Shown here piece by piece: positions 54,479 to 63,628 of a stretch of DNA of 64,000 nt. Numbering within the stretch: position 1 is the stretch's first letter; each line of letters starts with the position of its first letter. Source of the DNA: Candidatus Brevundimonas colombiensis (GTDB taxonomy: Bacteria; Pseudomonadota; Alphaproteobacteria; Caulobacterales; Caulobacteraceae); the NCBI GenBank assembly GCA_029202665.1, contig CP119326.1:682001-746000 (forward strand), in the 5' to 3' direction. The notes beneath the pieces are model-generated. The model was not told the origin of the DNA, made no database searches, and saw nothing but the letters and a program-made list of their open reading frames with translations. The translations under genes and the position numbers were made by a program.

Positions 54479-56131
54479 TCAGCCGACCAGGCGCGGCGTG
54501 GATTTCTGCTGATCGGGGCAGGACAGGCCGTGGACGACGACGTCCGCCTCGCCCAGTTTCAGACCCAAGAGGTCGAGGACCGGGTTCAGCACCCCATCCA
54601 GAACCGGACCCAGCGGCGCCAGCAACTGACCCAGGGCCCGGGTCAGATCGCCGAGGTCCAGCCCCAGCACCGTCAATTCAAGCCGCTCCAACAGGCTGGA
54701 AACCAGGCCGCTGGCCAGGCTGCGCGACGTCATGACCTTGATCCGCTGCGCCTGGATGTCGGCGGCGTCGAAGCGCAGGGGCCGGAAGCCGACGTCGGCC
54801 ACCTCAACATCCGCCTTGGCGGTGACGGAGACCAGGCCCAACACTGACAGCAGGGTCGCCGGTTTGGGCGACAGCGGCGTCTTGAAATCGTGCAACCGCG
54901 TTTCGTCCACCACGCCGATGACGGCGCGGGCCAGACCGGGACGCACATCGACCTCCACGGCCCGCGCCGGATTGCACGTCAGGGATTTAAGCCGCGCCTC
55001 CGACGCCGCCAGTTCAACCAGGATCGGCAGTTCGACCTGCGCCAGACTCGACAAGGATTGAGCCGTCCGTGCACGGACATACAGGCGCGCCTGGGCCGTG
55101 CGGATCACCGGCTGGCCGTTGGCCGTCACCGTCAGCCACGGAGAACGATTGGGGCGCTCGCCGATGGCCAGCGTGGTCCGCAGGTCGGCCAAACCGGCCT
55201 GCACGCCCAGGTCCAGGGCGATCTGGCGCTGGCCGCCGCCAACCTCCAGCATGGCCATGATCAGGTCCATGGCCGAGACCGAGGCGTCCAGCCCCTGGCG
55301 AACGCCGTCCGGCGCCTGGACGTCCACGCCGATCAGGTCGCCCAGGCGGACCTTCACTCCCGCCGAGGCCGAAGCCAGTCGACCCAGCGCCCCGCCGTCC
55401 TCCCCGCCGGCCAGCCGCTCCAGAATCTTCAACGCCCGGCCCGCATCGACCTGGGTCGCCAGCAGCCGGTCGTAGTCGCCCACATCAACCCCCAGGTCGA
55501 TCGCCAGGGCGTCGAAGAAGCCCAGCAGATTGACGTCCAGGTCGATCAGTCGCCGATAATCCATCACGCTGAGCGAGACCTTGGAGCCGGTCAGGCCGCT
55601 CAGCAGCTGGTTCGCCACGCCGCCGTCCAGGCGCGCCAGACGCGAACCGATGGCGATCATGGCCTTGGGCGGGGCGCCGCCTATGCGCGCGGCTACGGCG
55701 CGACGCGTGACGACGACCTTGTTGCGGCCCAGCAGCAGGGGAACGAAGAACATCGGCGCGGGGCTGGTCGCCTCCACCCGTGCGGCGTTCGCCGCGCCGC
55801 CCGGCTGGAAACGCTGGTCGCGCGCGGTCTTGGGATCGGGCGTATAGACGCCGAGGGTGGTGGTCACCGACACCACCGCCTCGGGCGCGACATTGGCCTG
55901 AACCGTCCGGTCCGCCGCGCTGCGCGCCGCGACCTCGCCCCGATCCAGAACCCGCACCGCCGACAGGGCCGCCAGATCCGCCGCCCCCTGCACCCGGCGG
56001 GTGTGCAGCACCAGAACCCCCAGATCGATGACGGCGGCGGTGACCAAACACAGAAGTCCGCCCGCGACCGCCGCCATCACCGCGACCGCGCCGCGCCGAT
56101 CCTGAGCCAAACGGGCGGCCAGGCCGGTCAT
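54479..56131 (-). CDS. TadG-like pilus assembly protein
   Basis: A 550-residue protein. The N-terminus DRRGAVAVMAAVAGGLLCLVTAAVIDLG is the TadE/TadG pseudopilin-like segment with a membrane helix, followed by QGAADLAALSAVRVL, the pattern of TadG_N (DUF2134). The remaining 450 residues are a large extracytoplasmic domain without a recognised von Willebrand motif. TadG proteins belong to Flp/Tad adhesive pili. It overlaps the upstream TadE-like gene by four bases. The other tad genes (cpaA-F, tadA-C) are not in this window. Confidence 0.85.
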   Translation of the reverse strand: MTGLAARLAQDRRGAVAVMAAVAGGLLCLVTAAVIDLGVLVLHTRRVQGAADLAALSAVRVLDRGEVAARSAADRTVQANVAPEAVVSVTTTLGVYTPDPKTARDQRFQPGGAANAARVEATSPAPMFFVPLLLGRNKVVVTRRAVAARIGGAPPKAMIAIGSRLARLDGGVANQLLSGLTGSKVSLSVMDYRRLIDLDVNLLGFFDALAIDLGVDVGDYDRLLATQVDAGRALKILERLAGGEDGGALGRLASASAGVKVRLGDLIGVDVQAPDGVRQGLDASVSAMDLIMAMLEVGGGQRQIALDLGVQAGLADLRTTLAIGERPNRSPWLTVTANGQPVIRTAQARLYVRARTAQSLSSLAQVELPILVELAASEARLKSLTCNPARAVEVDVRPGLARAVIGVVDETRLHDFKTPLSPKPATLLSVLGLVSVTAKADVEVADVGFRPLRFDAADIQAQRIKVMTSRSLASGLVSSLLERLELTVLGLDLGDLTRALGQLLAPLGPVLDGVLNPVLDLLGLKLGEADVVVHGLSCPDQQKSTPRLVG

Positions 56132-56559
56132 GACGGATCGCCGACCTGGATCACGGCGACGCGGCGGATGACCGCCGGCGGCCGGGGCAGCATGCCGCCC
56201 ATCAGCATCAGGGGAGTGTCGCTGGAGTCATAGGCCACGACGACACGCAGCCGGCCGGCCTCTTCCGTCACCAGGATCGTGGTGCGGTCGGGGTTCAGGG
56301 CGACGCCGCGCACCGCCCCCGTCACTTCGCTTCGCACCAGCGCCTCACGCTCGACGGCGTCCAGCCCGCCGATCGCGGCCCGCGCCCCCTCTGACGCCAC
56401 CGCCTGAACCGTCTGCGCCGTCAGGAACCAGCCGCCATAAACCACGATGCCGATCAGCAGTAGTATCAGGATCGGCCCCACCAGGGCGAACTCAACCGCC
56501 GCGGCGCCTTCGCGCGCCCGCTCCCGTCGTCCTTCCAGAATGGCGCGATACATCGGCAT
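56128..56559 (-). CDS. TadE-like pseudopilin
   Basis: A 143-residue protein. The helix GAAAVEFALVGPILILLLIGIVVYGGWF, with the acidic residue after an AAVEF motif, is the TadE pseudopilin signature (prepilin peptidase recognition site then hydrophobic segment). The rest is a soluble domain. It is translationally coupled to tadG-like 54479-56131 (ATGA overlap). The 172-bp gap to the PepSY gene upstream contains a hairpin that covers its stop codon and the promoter of this pair. Confidence 0.85.
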   Translation of the reverse strand: MPMYRAILEGRRERAREGAAAVEFALVGPILILLLIGIVVYGGWFLTAQTVQAVASEGARAAIGGLDAVEREALVRSEVTGAVRGVALNPDRTTILVTEEAGRLRVVVAYDSSDTPLMLMGGMLPRPPAVIRRVAVIQVGDPS

Positions 56560-56722
56560 ATTCCTTTAGAAACACTCAGTAGTTGTATTCCTTGCTGGTT
56601 AAGAGACTGTTTCTCCGATGATGAATGATATGACGCTGCGATATGAACCGCCCCGCGCTCGCCATAGCTGCAAAGCTTCGGTCTGGCGGCGCATCCGCTC
56701 GGCGGACAATTTGGCGTGGAGG

Positions 56723-56740
56723 CAGGCGTTTTTACGCCTG
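56723..56740 (-). terminator. Hairpin over the stop codon of the PepSY gene
   Basis: CAGGCGT (56723-56729) pairs with ACGCCTG (56734-56740) around TTTT. It includes the stop codon of the PepSY-domain gene. No long T tract follows, so it may end or slow transcription only weakly. Confidence 0.45.
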
Positions 56741-57871
56741 GTTGACGCGCCTTCTGACAGGCTTCCGAGGCGACCGGCGGTTGAACCAGAAGGTGTATAC
56801 GCCGAAGCCGCCCAGCGTGATCAGCGCCAGGCCGGACAGGGTGATGGCGCCGATCCAGAACCAGCCGCCGATCTTGCCGGAATGGATGGGGTATTCGTAG
56901 GCCGCGATCCGGGCGCCCGTAGGCAGGGCCCGGGCGTCGCGCACGCCGACCAGGGCGCCGTCGGCCGGGTCGAACCACAGGAAGGTGCGGCCGTTGGGCG
57001 TCGGCTCGCCGCTTTGGCGCAGTCGCACGGCGATCAGTGCGCCGGGTTTGGAGGGGACGGTGATCACCCGAACCTGCGCGTCCGGAAAGCGTCGCCCCGC
57101 CGTTTGCAGGATACGGGCCCAGTCGGCGCCGCCGGGAACATAGGCGCCGCCTTTGCGCGCAGGAATGGCGACGGCGGCGGCCAGATCCGCCCTGGACGAG
57201 AACAACGACAGCACGGCGGCCTCGATGGGCTTGAGCGTCATCATCGCCCCGGTCGCGAAGGTCACGATCAGCAGCGGCGCGGCCAGCACCCCCAGATCGC
57301 GGTGGTGACGCAGGATGCCGAACCGGGTCCAGGCGCGCGGCCACAGGCGCCACTCGAATGACCGGCGCGTCCGCCACCACAGGATGACCCCGGTGACCAC
57401 GAAACCGATCCCCGTCAGTCCGGCGAACCCGGCGACCGTCTTTCCGACGTCGCCCGCCAGCAGATAGTGATGCAGGTCGAACAGCCAGACCTCTGGCCGC
57501 GCCCATTTGCTGTCCCAGCGCGTCACCACCCGGCCGGTCTGGTCGACATAGGCGCCGTGGCCCACATCGCCATAGGTGACGCGGTGCACGCTCAAGGACG
57601 GACTGGCCAGAATGACGCTGGTCGCGCGCGGGTCGGAAAAGATCGCCGTCATGGCGCTGACGGTGCGCCCTGCGTCCGTCGACCGGGCATCGGCGGCGTG
57701 CGGCAGGGTCGCACGAAGCCAGGCGTCCTTGTGCACCAGCGTCAGGCCGCTGAACCCGATCACCACCAGCAGCAGGCCGATCAGTCCGCCGCTCCACCGA
57801 TGCAGGCCGTCCAGCAGGCGCATGACGTCGAAACGTTGCGCTCCTCCGGGACGACCGCGCGCCCGGCTCAC
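56732..57871 (-). CDS. PepSY-associated transmembrane protein (siderophore reductase-like, PiuB)
   Basis: A 379-residue inner-membrane protein with four helices. LLDGLHRWSGGLIGLLLVVIGFSG and the repeated histidines in LHHYLLAG and RHHRDLGVLAAPLL fit the PepSY_TM family, which may bind haem and reduce ferric siderophores. The C-terminal IHSGKIGGWFWIGAITLSGLALI is conserved in the family. It overlaps the 3' end of the TonB receptor gene upstream by four bases, so the two are one operon, and iron uptake is the likely role. Confidence 0.9.
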   Translation of the reverse strand: MSRARGRPGGAQRFDVMRLLDGLHRWSGGLIGLLLVVIGFSGLTLVHKDAWLRATLPHAADARSTDAGRTVSAMTAIFSDPRATSVILASPSLSVHRVTYGDVGHGAYVDQTGRVVTRWDSKWARPEVWLFDLHHYLLAGDVGKTVAGFAGLTGIGFVVTGVILWWRTRRSFEWRLWPRAWTRFGILRHHRDLGVLAAPLLIVTFATGAMMTLKPIEAAVLSLFSSRADLAAAVAIPARKGGAYVPGGADWARILQTAGRRFPDAQVRVITVPSKPGALIAVRLRQSGEPTPNGRTFLWFDPADGALVGVRDARALPTGARIAAYEYPIHSGKIGGWFWIGAITLSGLALITLGGFGVYTFWFNRRSPRKPVRRRVNQA

Positions 57872-60066
57872 CAGACGCGCTTCAGCGACACGCTCAACGT
57901 CGCGCCGTTCGCCGGCACGCGGCTGGTGTTGGTGTTGCCGCGCAGAAGCTGGCTGTAGACCGGCAGATACTGGCTGTTCAGCAGGTTCTCGACGCCGACG
58001 GTCAACTGGTCGCGCGCGGACAGGCGATAGCGGCCGATCAGGTCGACGACCGTATAGTCCTTGACCTCGCGCCGCCCGAAGCTGGCCACGCCGTTCAGGC
58101 GATAGTCGTGTCCCGCCGAGTGCAGCCCCTGAAGCCGCACGTCCCAGACCGCGTTCGGCGCATAGGTCACATAGGCCGTCAGCTTCAGCGGCGGAATGCG
58201 ATAGCCGGTCATGTCCTGGGATCGGACGGCGGCCGCCCCCTTCTCATGGCCGCTGAGATAGGTCGCCGTGCCGCCGAAGCGCCAGACGTCCTGCGCCGCG
58301 CCATAATCCACGGTCGCCTCGACGCCGTTGATCCGCTCGGCGGTCCGCAGCAGGATCAGACCGTTGTTGAAGCTCTGGACGTCGCCGAAATCGGACGTGG
58401 TTCGGAAGGCGGCGAACGACGCCGAAACCTGGTCGAACCGACCGCGCCAGCCCGCCTCATAGCTGTCGATCTTGACCGGCTGCAGGTCGGAGTTGTCGAT
58501 GCTGAACCCTGCGCCGGCGTTGCGCAGTTGCAGGCCGATGTCCGGCAGTTGGAAGCCCTGCGAGAAGCTGGCGTACAGTTCGTGGCCGTCGACCGGCTCC
58601 CATGTCGTCCCGGCGTTGAAGGTCCAGGCGTCGAAATCGATCGCGCCGCCCTGGACCACGAAGGGCGCCGCCGACTGCGACTGCGACAGGGGCGTGAAAC
58701 TGTCGAACGACGCCTTGGCCCGGTCGTAGCGGACGCCAGCCTCGACGCCGATCCGATCGGTCAGCCGGTGCTGCACCTGGGCGAAAGCGCCCTCGGTCCG
58801 GGTGGTCAGTTCCGGCATGTAGATCAGGGTGCGCAGACGATTGAACACCAGGCCGCCGCTGGCGTCGTAGGCGGCTGGATCGAACACATCCAACGGCATG
58901 TCGCTGACCTCGTGGTTCACGTCGCCGCCCCAGGTCAGGGCTGTGCGCTGGCCAAGCGGCGTCTTGATCGTCAGCCGCCCTCCCGCGACCGTGGTGTTCT
59001 GGAACACCTGATCGACATTGCGGCCTCGCGTCGCCACGCCGCGCGCATCGAACGGCGTGAACCGGGTGAACAGGTCGCGGTAATAGGCCAGCACGCTGAC
59101 GTCGCTGCCGAACACATCCCGGTCGCGGTAGGCCAGGGTGGCGACCTTGCTCTCGATCTGGTTCTGGTCGGCCAGTTGCAGGCCCTTCAGCGGCCGGGCG
59201 ATGGCGGCGCCCGCCGGCAGTCGGCCGGGCGCCGGGTCGGCCGCATAGTCGGTGTCCTGATGCGCCTGATACCAGCTCAGCGACCCTTGCAGATAGCCGT
59301 CGTCCCCCACGCGGCGACCGAGCTTGCCGCCCAGGCTCCAGACCGTGCTGTCGAACAGGTCGCCTTGGCTGGGTTCGGGCGCACGTCGATCGCCCTTGGC
59401 GTCGAAACCGGCGCCGATATGTTGCCAGCCCGCATTTGCGGCGAAGTCGAAGCCGCCGGCGGCGCCGGACACGAACTGCTGCACCCGGCCGCTCAGCCCG
59501 TCAGACGAAGGGTGCGACAGCGAGGTGATCCCGGTCACCATCGTCTCAGCCCGGAACGGCCCGCCGGCGGGGCGGGTGTTGATCGAGATGATGCCGCCCG
59601 TGGCGCCGCTGCCGTAAAGGGCGCTGCCGCCGCGCAGAACCTCAACCCGCTGGATATTGGCCGGATCGACGCTGATCAGATTGCGGGCGCTGTCGCGGTT
59701 GGTGTTGTAGGGGACCCCGTCCACCAGCAGGAGCGCGCCGCGTCCCCGCAGCGACTGACCATAGTCGGTGATCGTGCGGCTGGAATCCGCCAGACCCGGC
59801 ACGGCCTTGGCCAGCACGCCCGACAGGGTGTCCGACACGGCGCGGCCCGCCTCCACCGTCTCGCGGTCCAGGCGGGTGATCGGGTGGCTCGGCGCGACCA
59901 GCCCATCGGTCGACCGGTTGGCCGTCACGACGATTTCGCCCAGGTCGTCCTGGCTCGCCCCCTCCGCCCCCGGTTGCGCCTGCGCCAGAGCTGCGGCAGG
60001 CGCAGCCAACACGGCGACAGCCCCCAACGGCGCCAGGGCGGACGATAGGGAAACCTTACGGGACAT
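57868..60066 (-). CDS. TonB-dependent siderophore receptor
   Basis: A 732-residue outer-membrane receptor. Signal peptide (to about ALAQA), TonB-box region DDLGEIVVTANRSTDGL, plug with SLRGRGALLLVDGVPYNTNRD and RVEVLRGGSALYGSGATGGIISINT, then a barrel ending in Trp (SLKRVW). The downstream PepSY gene overlaps by four bases and a Fur-box-like site lies 44 bp upstream, so iron or haem uptake is likely. The exact siderophore is unknown. Confidence 0.93.
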   Translation of the reverse strand: MSRKVSLSSALAPLGAVAVLAAPAAALAQAQPGAEGASQDDLGEIVVTANRSTDGLVAPSHPITRLDRETVEAGRAVSDTLSGVLAKAVPGLADSSRTITDYGQSLRGRGALLLVDGVPYNTNRDSARNLISVDPANIQRVEVLRGGSALYGSGATGGIISINTRPAGGPFRAETMVTGITSLSHPSSDGLSGRVQQFVSGAAGGFDFAANAGWQHIGAGFDAKGDRRAPEPSQGDLFDSTVWSLGGKLGRRVGDDGYLQGSLSWYQAHQDTDYAADPAPGRLPAGAAIARPLKGLQLADQNQIESKVATLAYRDRDVFGSDVSVLAYYRDLFTRFTPFDARGVATRGRNVDQVFQNTTVAGGRLTIKTPLGQRTALTWGGDVNHEVSDMPLDVFDPAAYDASGGLVFNRLRTLIYMPELTTRTEGAFAQVQHRLTDRIGVEAGVRYDRAKASFDSFTPLSQSQSAAPFVVQGGAIDFDAWTFNAGTTWEPVDGHELYASFSQGFQLPDIGLQLRNAGAGFSIDNSDLQPVKIDSYEAGWRGRFDQVSASFAAFRTTSDFGDVQSFNNGLILLRTAERINGVEATVDYGAAQDVWRFGGTATYLSGHEKGAAAVRSQDMTGYRIPPLKLTAYVTYAPNAVWDVRLQGLHSAGHDYRLNGVASFGRREVKDYTVVDLIGRYRLSARDQLTVGVENLLNSQYLPVYSQLLRGNTNTSRVPANGATLSVSLKRVW

Positions 60067-60109
60067 GGGCGCTCGACAAACGAAGGACAGGGGAGGCGCT
60101 TCCTCTGTC

Positions 60110-60129
60110 GCTATTGAGACCCATTTGCA
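60110..60129 (-). promoter_or_regulatory. Fur-box-like site upstream of the siderophore receptor
   Basis: On the minus strand GCAAATGGGTCTCAATAGC shows the outer GC.A.TG/CA.T.GC symmetry of a Fur box, 44 bp before the receptor ATG. It is imperfect, so assignment is tentative. The remaining part of the gap 60067-60325 holds no recognised gene; a 60-codon frame in it is not convincing. Confidence 0.4.
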
Positions 60130-60325
60130 AGCGAAGAAGCTTGAGCTTGGCTGCGCTGATCGTGCTGGTGGTCGTCGGCGCCGTCGATCTCGACGTCGTC
60201 GCCGGGCTTCCGACCTCCTGCCCGCACAACACCGCGTTGATCTACGCCTGGTTGAACCTGCGCTTATTGGCTGTTTCGCGCCGTCCCCCAGGTTAGGTCC
60301 GTCTCCTTGATGAACAGCCTCTCAC

Positions 60326-61771
60326 TCAAATCGGGGAAGCCGGAAGGGCGCGCGTCAGGCGGCCTCCGCCCCGCACGAAGTGCAGCAGGACCAGGCCGAC
60401 GACCATCAGGATGACGATGGGCGCAAAGCCCGCCTGTTGGCTGTGGAAGGTCCGGGTGAAGGCGTCGACCAACAGCGGCCCCAGCCACATGGTCGCGGTC
60501 TGCGACAGCGCGAACAGGCCAAAGAAGGTTCCGGCTTCCTGCGGCGGCGTCAGACGGGTCATCAGGGTGCGTGACGACGCCCAGGACGCTGTGCCGAACA
60601 CCGACACGACGATTACGGCCAGCAGATAGACGACCTCTGGCGCCGAACCGAACAGTCCGTCCCAAAGACGCAGATCGTCCGCGGGAAAGAAGAACAGGAG
60701 ACGCGACGGCGAAGTCGTGATCTGGGCGATCAGGGCCAGGATCGTCACCCAGATCTCCAGCTTGAAGGCGCCTCGCGGTCCCAGCAGATTGTCCAGCCAG
60801 CCGCCGAAAACCCCGCCAAGCACGCCGGCGACGCAGGCGATCAGGCCCAGGGCCAGAAGCTCCGTCACGCCCCAGCCCATGACGCCCGCCGCATAGACGC
60901 CGCCGAACACCAGCAGCGCCATCTTGCCGTCGATGTAGAACATCCGCGCCAGCAGATAGACGCCGACATCGCGCGGCACGCGGGCCGACCGCACCAGGCC
61001 CGTCAGATGTCTGGCCCCATCGCTGAACGCCTTCAGCAGAGGCGCGCCGGTGGGTTTGACGTCTCGCGCGAACAGAAACAGCGGCACGGCGCCCAACAGC
61101 AGGAACAGGCCGACGATCGGTCCCGTGATGCGTTCCGGCTCCCGCAGTGCGGCGTCGAGTCCAAACAAGGGCTGCAACGGCAGGATCGACCACCCCGGCT
61201 GTCCCGGCAGGACAAACAAGGCCAGCACCGCGACCAGCATGACGATCGCCGTGGCGTTGCCGAGCGAGAAGGCCAGGCCCGACGCGGCAGGCTGCTCCGA
61301 CGGCCGCGCCGCGCTCATCAGCATCGCATTGTAGAAGACATCCGCATAGGACAGCAGGATCGCGATCAGGGTCAGCATCACGACGCCGGCCATGACCCCC
61401 AGTCCAGGCGTTCCGGCAGGGGTCAGAAGCCACAGCCCCATGATCAGGGGCGCCGTCATCAATGTCAGCGCCAGCATCCACGGCTTGCGCGCCCCCATCT
61501 GATCCACCGCAGCGCCCAGGAAGGGTGCGGTCAGCGCGACAAACAGGTTCGACACAAGACTGAAGCCCGCGACGACCGACTGGCCGCGCACCGCGTCCCC
61601 GACCACCGCCGTGGCGAAATAGGGCACGAAGACATAGGTGCCGATCAGGATGATATAGGGGTCGCGCGCGGCCTGATACAGCGACCAGGCCCAGGCGCTG
61701 AGGCCCAGACGCGAGCCGTGTCCCTCAGAACCGGCGGCGGCGACATCGGGGGCATCGACAGCGCCACTCAT
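60326..61771 (-). CDS. MFS transporter, UMF1-like
   Basis: A 481-residue inner-membrane protein with about twelve helices. ARDPYIILIGTYVFVPYF, then APFLGAAVDQMGARKPWML (motif A-like), GTASWASSRTLMTRLTPPQEAGTFFGLF and the following FALSQTATMWLGPLLV match the UMF1/Atg22-like branch of MFS. In bacteria these are sometimes linked to small amide, amino-acid or sugar transport; the substrate is unknown. The DMFase-like gene lies 70 bp upstream on the same strand, so the two are probably co-transcribed. Confidence 0.88.
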   Translation of the reverse strand: MSGAVDAPDVAAAGSEGHGSRLGLSAWAWSLYQAARDPYIILIGTYVFVPYFATAVVGDAVRGQSVVAGFSLVSNLFVALTAPFLGAAVDQMGARKPWMLALTLMTAPLIMGLWLLTPAGTPGLGVMAGVVMLTLIAILLSYADVFYNAMLMSAARPSEQPAASGLAFSLGNATAIVMLVAVLALFVLPGQPGWSILPLQPLFGLDAALREPERITGPIVGLFLLLGAVPLFLFARDVKPTGAPLLKAFSDGARHLTGLVRSARVPRDVGVYLLARMFYIDGKMALLVFGGVYAAGVMGWGVTELLALGLIACVAGVLGGVFGGWLDNLLGPRGAFKLEIWVTILALIAQITTSPSRLLFFFPADDLRLWDGLFGSAPEVVYLLAVIVVSVFGTASWASSRTLMTRLTPPQEAGTFFGLFALSQTATMWLGPLLVDAFTRTFHSQQAGFAPIVILMVVGLVLLHFVRGGGRLTRALPASPI

Positions 61772-61841
61772 AGAGCTGTCTTTCCGGCTGATGCCTCAGC
61801 AGAATGTCGTGACGGAAGGCGGGATGCTGGACCGCGCGTCA

Positions 61842-63389
61842 TCATGCGGTCTTTTCCGGCGTGACGCCGAAACGGGTCAGGACGTTGCGCGTGATCTGGG
61901 CCAGATAGGGATCGCCAGACGCCAGACCGTGCGCCCATTCCGTCGTGCCGGTGTTGAACACCTCGCCCGCGCCGCGCTTGAAACTGGCCAGCACCGCATG
62001 GCCCTTGAGAACCCGGGCCTGGGATTCCGGCGTGTCGTCGCCGTAGACGACCTTGGCGATCACATCGAGCTTTTCAGGTGGGATGATCGGGGCGTAGCCC
62101 CGTCCCGCCTCTTCACCAAAGGCGCAGGGGACCAGACCGATGATCTCCAGATTCTCGGGCACGCCCAGCATGGGGGTGGCGCGGGGCAGGCCGTTCTCAT
62201 CGAACTGGAATCGGCAGCCATCGCTTTCATAGCCCACCAATGGAGCTTCATCGCCGATGACGTCGCCATAGAACAGATCGGTGTCTTCCAGCGCCCAATG
62301 CCGGTCATCGTAGATGGTGAAGCCCGCCTGGCCGCGCGACGCGCACATGCCAAGCCGGTGATACCCGCCGAACACGAAGCTCAGCCCCGTCAGCTCGGCC
62401 TCTGGTCGGGCGAAGTCCGGGTGCGACCACAGGTGCGTGGCGTCGGCGGGGTTGTCACGATCTTCGGACGCTTCGAACCCACGCCATTTCTTGTTGACGT
62501 AGGTCTTGCCCTCATCGTCCCAGCGCACCTTCCAGAAACAGGTGTTGCCCGACAGGACAGCCAGACCGCCGCCGGCGTCGACAAACCGTTCAACCTGCTC
62601 GCGTTCGCGCCCGGACCAGTATTCGCTGTGTCCGACGAACAGGGCGCAGCTGTAATCCTTCAGGACGTCGTCCTCGACGTCGAGATCATAGTCGGTGTGG
62701 TAATCCAGCGCATAGCCTTCCGCCTCGGCCCAGGCGGCGAAACGATGCTCCCATTTGTTCAGGAAGCCGGCGGAGCCGTCGTAGGGCGAACAGCCGTGCG
62801 CCATGATCCATTCGAAATCGGCGGCGAAAGGCTGCTCTTTCAAACCCCGCTTGCGCAGATTGATCAGACGGGGCGCATCCTCGGGCGCACCGACGATCAG
62901 AGGCGTGAACGGACGCTGGGTGGACAGCACCCCTATGGCGCCGTCCATGGCGTCGGCGAATGATTTCCGTCCCGTCATCAAGGCGGTGACATCACTATAG
63001 GCGTTGGCGCCGCCCCACCAATTATAGGCGTGATAGGTATTGGTCGTCAGAATGATCGCCGCCCGGCTCTTCGGCTCGCCGGCGGGGGGGCGGACACAGA
63101 CGAAATGTCGCGACGTCTGCCCATCGGCATCGGTCAAAAGCAGATCGTAATAGCCGGTGGGCCAGTTCCCGACCGTCACCGACAGGCATGACGGCCAGCC
63201 GCATCCCTTGGCGTCCGCATCGGCCGGAACAGGGTGTTCTTCTGTTTGAACATCGACCAGGGTTTGAACGACGACGCGTTCTCGCCCGACCCTGGCGATT
63301 TCCAGCACGCAAGGCCCCTTGGCGCTGGCGTGAACCTGAAAAACTTCGCCGGGTCGGATGCTTAGTCGATCCGTATAAAAGGCGTTCAT
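61842..63389 (-). CDS. N,N-dimethylformamidase large-subunit-like protein
   Basis: A 515-residue cytoplasmic-looking protein related to the large subunit of N,N-dimethylformamidase, an iron amidohydrolase. The N-terminal 110 residues are a beta domain. TTNTYHAYNWWGG (about 115-127) and GHSEYWS (253-259), with FYGDVIGDEA later, are the best family segments. DMFase uses two tyrosines and a glutamate to bind iron; whether all three are kept here cannot be proved by eye. It is shorter than the 760-residue enzyme and no small-subunit gene is visible. An alternative start lies five codons upstream at 63404. Confidence 0.75.
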   Translation of the reverse strand: MNAFYTDRLSIRPGEVFQVHASAKGPCVLEIARVGRERVVVQTLVDVQTEEHPVPADADAKGCGWPSCLSVTVGNWPTGYYDLLLTDADGQTSRHFVCVRPPAGEPKSRAAIILTTNTYHAYNWWGGANAYSDVTALMTGRKSFADAMDGAIGVLSTQRPFTPLIVGAPEDAPRLINLRKRGLKEQPFAADFEWIMAHGCSPYDGSAGFLNKWEHRFAAWAEAEGYALDYHTDYDLDVEDDVLKDYSCALFVGHSEYWSGREREQVERFVDAGGGLAVLSGNTCFWKVRWDDEGKTYVNKKWRGFEASEDRDNPADATHLWSHPDFARPEAELTGLSFVFGGYHRLGMCASRGQAGFTIYDDRHWALEDTDLFYGDVIGDEAPLVGYESDGCRFQFDENGLPRATPMLGVPENLEIIGLVPCAFGEEAGRGYAPIIPPEKLDVIAKVVYGDDTPESQARVLKGHAVLASFKRGAGEVFNTGTTEWAHGLASGDPYLAQITRNVLTRFGVTPEKTA

Positions 63390-63404
63390 CAGTCGATCCC
63401 CCAT

Positions 63405-63628
63405 CGTGACGATATGATAGTGAAGATTATCGTTTGATGGTTGTCAAACGTTTCCAACTCGATAATTCGACATCACCGACGCGCCGCAGAAGCCAGGCCG
63501 ATTGAACTCCCGGCCCGACACGATTTCCAAGAATTCATGCCGGCCCGTAAAAAATAGTATTGACTATCTTATTTAAGTTCGGACGATTGTCACGCAACCT
63601 TCGCAAGGCCAGTTCGGGGATTCTAGCC
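63405..63628. promoter_or_regulatory. Divergent promoter with two inverted repeats
   Basis: This AT-richer region lies between the DMFase-like gene and the TonB receptor gene. GTTTGA-tggttg-TCAAAC (63432-63449) is a perfect 6-bp inverted repeat about 40 bp from the DMFase-like start. ATAGT-attg-ACTAT (63554-63567) is a 5-bp repeat inside an A/T-rich stretch with a TTGACT box about 70 bp before the receptor start. These look like operators for a shared regulator, which is not in the window. Confidence 0.55.

Noticed and set aside
58108..60048. Plus-strand frame antisense to the siderophore receptor
   Set aside because: Shadow of the receptor gene, with no recognisable domain.
60114..60296. 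60-codon frame with a hydrophobic segment in the receptor/MFS gap
   Set aside because: Overlaps the Fur-like site, lacks a good ribosome-binding site and shows no family match by eye.
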